From: an uncultured Bacteroidales bacterium
Lineage (GTDB): Bacteria; Bacteroidota; Bacteroidia; Bacteroidales; UBA932
Length of the DNA stretch: 64,000 nucleotides
Reading direction: 5' to 3'
NCBI GenBank assembly: GCA_944326325.1
Contig: CALVDQ010000011.1
Location: 1-64,000 of the forward strand
Under the pieces are notes generated by a model. It was not told the origin of the DNA. It saw only the letters and a program-made list of their open reading frames with translations, and made no database searches. Position numbers and translations under genes: made by a program. This document shows positions 60,836-64,000 of this stretch, piece after piece. Within the stretch, counting starts at the first letter, position 1; every line of letters begins with the position of its first letter.

Positions 60836-61642
60836 ATGGCAGGAATACTGCCCGTACAAAAAAGAAAAAGAATGGCATCAGTAAAAGTCAAGTTCCGCCC
60901 GTCATCCGCAAAAGGCAAGGAAGGCAGCATATACTATCAGGTAATCCACAATCGTATACCACGACAGATAAAGACAAAATACCGTATTTATGCTGACGAA
61001 TGGGATGACGGCATGTCTTCTGTGAAGATCTCCCTACCGGATGTCGGCAGAAAAGCATATCTGTCTTCAATCAATGATCTCATAAACTGGGACATCAGGC
61101 GGCTGCAGACTATAATAACAATCCTCGACAGAAAAGCAGAGCCATACACATCAGATACCATAGTGATGAAATTTACCCTTCAGGGAGAAGAGCAGTCCAT
61201 GTTCGGATTTATGCAAAGCGTAATATGTCAGTTGAAACGGCTGAACAGACTCAGGACATCGGAGACCTATACGGCAGCGCTCGCAAGTTTTATGAAATTC
61301 AGAGAGGGATGCGACCTGTTGTTGAGTGACATAGATGCTGATACAATGATGCTATACGAGGCATGGCTCAAAGCAAGAGGAATATGCCCCAATACTATTT
61401 CTTTTTATATGAGAATTCTCCGTGCCGTATACAATCGCGCGGTGGAAAAAGATCTTACGGAACAGAAATATCCTTTCAGGCATGTATATACCGGAATAGA
61501 CAAGACAGTCAAGAGAGCAATCCCGTTGAAAGCAATAAGGCAGATAAAAGAACTTGATCTGACGCTGAAACCTCATCTGAATTATGCAAGAGACATGTTC
61601 ATGTTTTCATTTTACACCCGAGGAATCATCAGTGTCCGGTAA
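60836..61642 (+). pseudogene. Tyrosine recombinase truncated by IS insertion
   Basis: The frame contains the arm-binding (MASVKVKFRPSSAKGKEGSI) and SAM-like domains of a Bacteroides-type integrase. It ends within the first catalytic helix at MFMFSFYTRG, just before the first active-site Arg. The last codons and the stop come from the IS terminal repeat, which begins at 61632. The missing catalytic half is not found on the other side of the IS, so sequence was deleted. Met13 (60872) matches the usual start of the family. It is distinct from the intact integrase at 55656. Confidence 0.85.
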
Positions 61643-62965
61643 AAAATCATAAAAGTTCTTTGAAAATATTGAAAGTTAGGTAATTGTAGAGGTTAAGCGA
61701 GTCAACCGATTTGAATTTATCTTAGCCATACTAACATAGAATGACATATGCATAAAGGAAAATACGTGTTCTCTCAACTTTTAGACTTCCTTGACCGCAA
61801 CGACTTCAACTATCTCGCACGGAAATATGGAGGGGACAAGTATGTCAAACAGTTTACCTGCTACAACTAGTTGTGTGTGCTGATGTTCGGCCAGCTTTCC
61901 AACCGCGAAAGTCTGAGAGATGTCGTTCTTGCGACCCAGGCTCACGCATCAAAGGCTTATCATCTCGGTTTTGGCAAGTATGCAGCCAAGAGTACCCTTG
62001 CGGATGCCAACAACAAGCGGGATTACCGTATCTTCGAGGAGTTTGCCTACAAGGTCATTGCTGAAGCCCGGAAGTGCAGGATAGTTGACATCTTCAAATT
62101 GAGCGGCAATGTCTATGCTTTTGATTCCACGACAGTTGACTTATGCCTGAACGTCTTTGAATGGGCGTTGTTCAGGAAAAAGAAAGGCGGCGTCAAGATA
62201 CATACCCTGTATGATCTGGAGACCCAGGTTCCGACATTCTTTCACATTACCCCTGCAAGAGTCCATGACATGAAAGCAATGGATTCCATACCTTACTAGG
62301 AGAACTCGTTCTACATCTTCGATCGAGGTTGCAATGACTTCAAGCGCCTTCATAACATCGAGAGCATCGGAGCATACTTCGTCATAAAAGGAAAGAACAA
62401 CAACGACTTCAAGCCGATGAAATGGAAGCGCAGATTCCCTTCCGAATCAGGCATCCGGTCAGATGCGATCGGCTATATGGCCGGCCAACTGACTATGGAG
62501 AAGTATCCTGACAAGGTCCGCAGAGTCATCTATTGGGACAATGAGAGCAAAAGGAAGTTCATATTCTTTACAAATGTACTCACTATCAACCCGGTGACGA
62601 TTGCAGAACTGTATCATAACAGGTGGCAGATTGAACTATTCTTCAAGTGGATCAAACAGCATCTGAGGATAAAAAGTTCTGGGGTACTACCAAAAATGCT
62701 GTCCGTATTCAAATTTATTCTGCAATTATCGCCTATTGTATGATGGCTATAGTACAGAAGAAGATGAACATTGATCGCTCAATCTATGAGATGTTGCAGA
62801 TTGTATGTATTTCACTTACAGATACAACCGCTCTTGAAGACCTCTTCGCAAAACCTAACCACAATATTGTCAATGAACTGAATGGTTCTACCGAACCTAC
62901 TTTGTTTTAATTGTCAAACTTTTTAATAACTAGTCCGGATTTTTACCGTGATTTTTACCGGACAC
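61632..62965 (+). mobile_element. Decayed IS4-family insertion sequence (1334 bp)
   Basis: Both ends carry the inverted terminal repeat GTGTCCGGTAAAAA (left from 61632; right, as complement, ending at 62965). Inside is one transposase reading frame broken by two stops and a frameshift. No target-site duplication is visible (left flank AATCATCA, right flank GAGTGATA), consistent with a deletion next to the element after insertion. Confidence 0.85.
61748..62910 (+). pseudogene. IS4-family transposase, disrupted
   Basis: The frame from ATG 61748 encodes a DUF4372 N-terminus and DDE transposase. The first catalytic Asp is in YAFDSTTVDL and the second in IFDRGCND, where DRGY is usual. The IS4 signature Tyr-x2-Arg-x3-Glu-x6-Lys is intact in YHNRWQIELFFKWIK. 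In-frame TAG codons at 61868-61870 and 62297-62299 replace what homologues suggest were Gln and Glu. A one-base deletion near 62678 shifts the C-terminal 75 residues. It cannot make an active enzyme. Confidence 0.88.
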
Positions 62966-62994
62966 GAGTGATATAAAAATTCAAAAACAATTTC

Positions 62995-63002
62995 TAAATT
63001 TG
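62995..63002 (+). promoter_or_regulatory. -7 element for the DUF4236 gene
   Basis: TAAATTTG matches the consensus 21 nt before the ATG. The -33 position falls only a few bases to the right of the IS end and is not TTTG. Confidence 0.4.
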
Positions 63003-63023
63003 TACCCTTTAAGAGTAGAAATC

Positions 63024-64000
63024 ATGGCCTGGTCTTTCAGAAAAAGGATAAGAATCGCTCCGGGGGTACACATCAATTTGAGCAAAAGCGGGGTCAGCAC
63101 GTCATTCGGCCCTAAAGGTGCAAAAATCACGGTGGGACCCAAGGGAACTTATCTGCACACAAGTATCCCGGGGACGGGTTTCTACAATCGTCAGAAAATA
63201 GGCCCGGCTCCGGAAGGGAGACCTGCGTCGGCTTCATCGTTTTCAGCACCGGTATCGGAATCGTCCCGGACTACGCAGATCCCTGCCAGTCAGCCGGAGA
63301 AGAACAACGGATGCCTTTTTGCATTTATCTGGGGACTCCTCGCTTTCAGCATAATGATGATTCTTGCCGGAATATCAAGCATTAACGAAAAACCTCTGAC
63401 AGAAGACCACACGACCGACTGGCTTCTCCTCATATTCTTCCTTCTGCAGGCTTTTTTCTGCGTCGGATGGCTCGTAAGACGTGCGGTTGTCAGACAATCA
63501 GGAGTGATAACCTCCGGAGGATTCAATAAAGCGGGAACTCCGGCCAGGAAGATACAGGTTCTGAGAAATCTGGTTTCAACAGAAGAAAATCCACTGAAAA
63601 GACAGATTCTGAACAATTGCCTCGGTCATCTGATAAGGGAAGAAGCCGAGAAGTACATCAAACCACAGGTTGAAAAATACAGGCGTAAGGTTCAGCGGAA
63701 CCCTGTGCAGACAAACAAGGAAAGGCTCGACTTTTTTGCCGGACAATACAATTCTGCGATGGAAGAAGCCGGGAAACTCATTACAGACATCGATTCCAGC
63801 TTGAGTGAGAGAGAACTAAGCCAGTACAAAAATTTCTGTGATGCGTTTCAGGCACTCTGCAAATGCAGCAAGATTTGGATTGTGACATCTAGAACAAGAA
63901 ACACGGATCTGAAATCTTCTGCACAAACGACTGTCGAGAGGGAAACGGTGAGGTTGGGAAGCGGATATTTCTCCTATATGAATACATCCTGTAAGGTTCC
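63024..64000 (+). CDS. DUF4236 membrane protein, cut by the window end
   Basis: The frame is open from ATG 63024 to the end of the window (325 codons, no stop). The N-terminal 55 residues are a DUF4236 domain: SFRKRIRIAPGVHINLSKSG, FGPKGAKITVGPKGT and TSIPGTGFYN. A Ser/Pro-rich linker leads to two membrane helices (about residues 97-118 and 130-152). A Lys/Glu-rich helical cytoplasmic part follows (EEAEKYIKPQVEKYRRKV). DUF4236 is of unknown function. The gene abuts the IS end, so its upstream region is recombinant. Confidence 0.8.
   Translation, partial: MAWSFRKRIRIAPGVHINLSKSGVSTSFGPKGAKITVGPKGTYLHTSIPGTGFYNRQKIGPAPEGRPASASSFSAPVSESSRTTQIPASQPEKNNGCLFAFIWGLLAFSIMMILAGISSINEKPLTEDHTTDWLLLIFFLLQAFFCVGWLVRRAVVRQSGVITSGGFNKAGTPARKIQVLRNLVSTEENPLKRQILNNCLGHLIREEAEKYIKPQVEKYRRKVQRNPVQTNKERLDFFAGQYNSAMEEAGKLITDIDSSLSERELSQYKNFCDAFQALCKCSKIWIVTSRTRNTDLKSSAQTTVERETVRLGSGYFSYMNTSCKV

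Noticed and set aside
61868..62299. Stop-codon recoding (amber suppression) in the transposase
   Set aside because: There is also a frameshift and a changed catalytic motif, and ordinary genes here terminate at TAG. Decay explains it.
62671..62683. Programmed -1 frameshift in the IS
   Set aside because: No slippery heptamer with a downstream structure, and the two stops upstream already inactivate the frame.

Overview
The window looks like the chromosome of a member of the Bacteroidales (phylum Bacteroidota) of moderate GC content. The evidence is of several kinds. Promoters follow the phylum pattern TTTG-N19-21-TAnnTTTG (for example upstream of uvrA, aguA, an acyl-CoA ligase and tRNA-Asp). 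The surface proteins are of typical kinds: BACON, Mfa2/FimB-like, Big_2 and SUMF1-type lipoproteins. There is a complete Na+-translocating NADH:quinone reductase operon, a Kdo transferase gene, and Bacteroides-style mobile genes. I cannot fix the genus or family from the sequence.

Layout. 1-9900: tRNA-Asp, a glycerophosphodiesterase lipoprotein, Hsp20, uvrA-waaA, a reverse-strand pair of fimbrial-accessory-like lipoproteins, and an orphan PhoU-like (DUF47) protein. 9940-16047: nqrABCDEF on the reverse strand, closed by a strong terminator. 16122-34622: repair and housekeeping genes (pcrA, slyD, tldD/tldE, nnr, recG, rnhA, pdxA) interleaved with a BACON lipoprotein, a DMT exporter, a zeta-toxin-like kinase, a TIGR02757 protein and a SUMF1/Ig-like pair. 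34693-47329: envelope polysaccharide genes, namely rfbA-C-D-B (dTDP-L-rhamnose), a CMP-sugar synthetase, then wza-, wzc- and cpsB-like export genes. Agmatine-to-putrescine genes (aguA, aguB) and purT sit between the two halves; a HAD hydrolase closes the block. 47470-55466: an acyl-CoA ligase, two tandem beta-barrel/lipoprotein pairs, htpG, folE and a DUF2795 protein.

55500-62965 is an AT-richer, degraded mobile island: a full tyrosine recombinase, an AbrB/PIN toxin-antitoxin pair, an excisionase-like HTH protein, a two-HTH regulator, a primase-like toprim protein and an ArdC antirestriction protein. A second tyrosine recombinase is cut off exactly at the terminal inverted repeat of a dead IS4-family element. 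A DUF4236 membrane protein follows and runs off the window.

I found no clearly new multi-gene defence or biosynthetic system. The best leads are the tandem barrel/lipoprotein modules (49180-52170), three perfect or near-perfect operator-like dyads in promoters (2111-2130, 34639-34656, 47366-47384), the phased repeats upstream of hsp20 (2057-2092), and the island with its IS-linked truncation.
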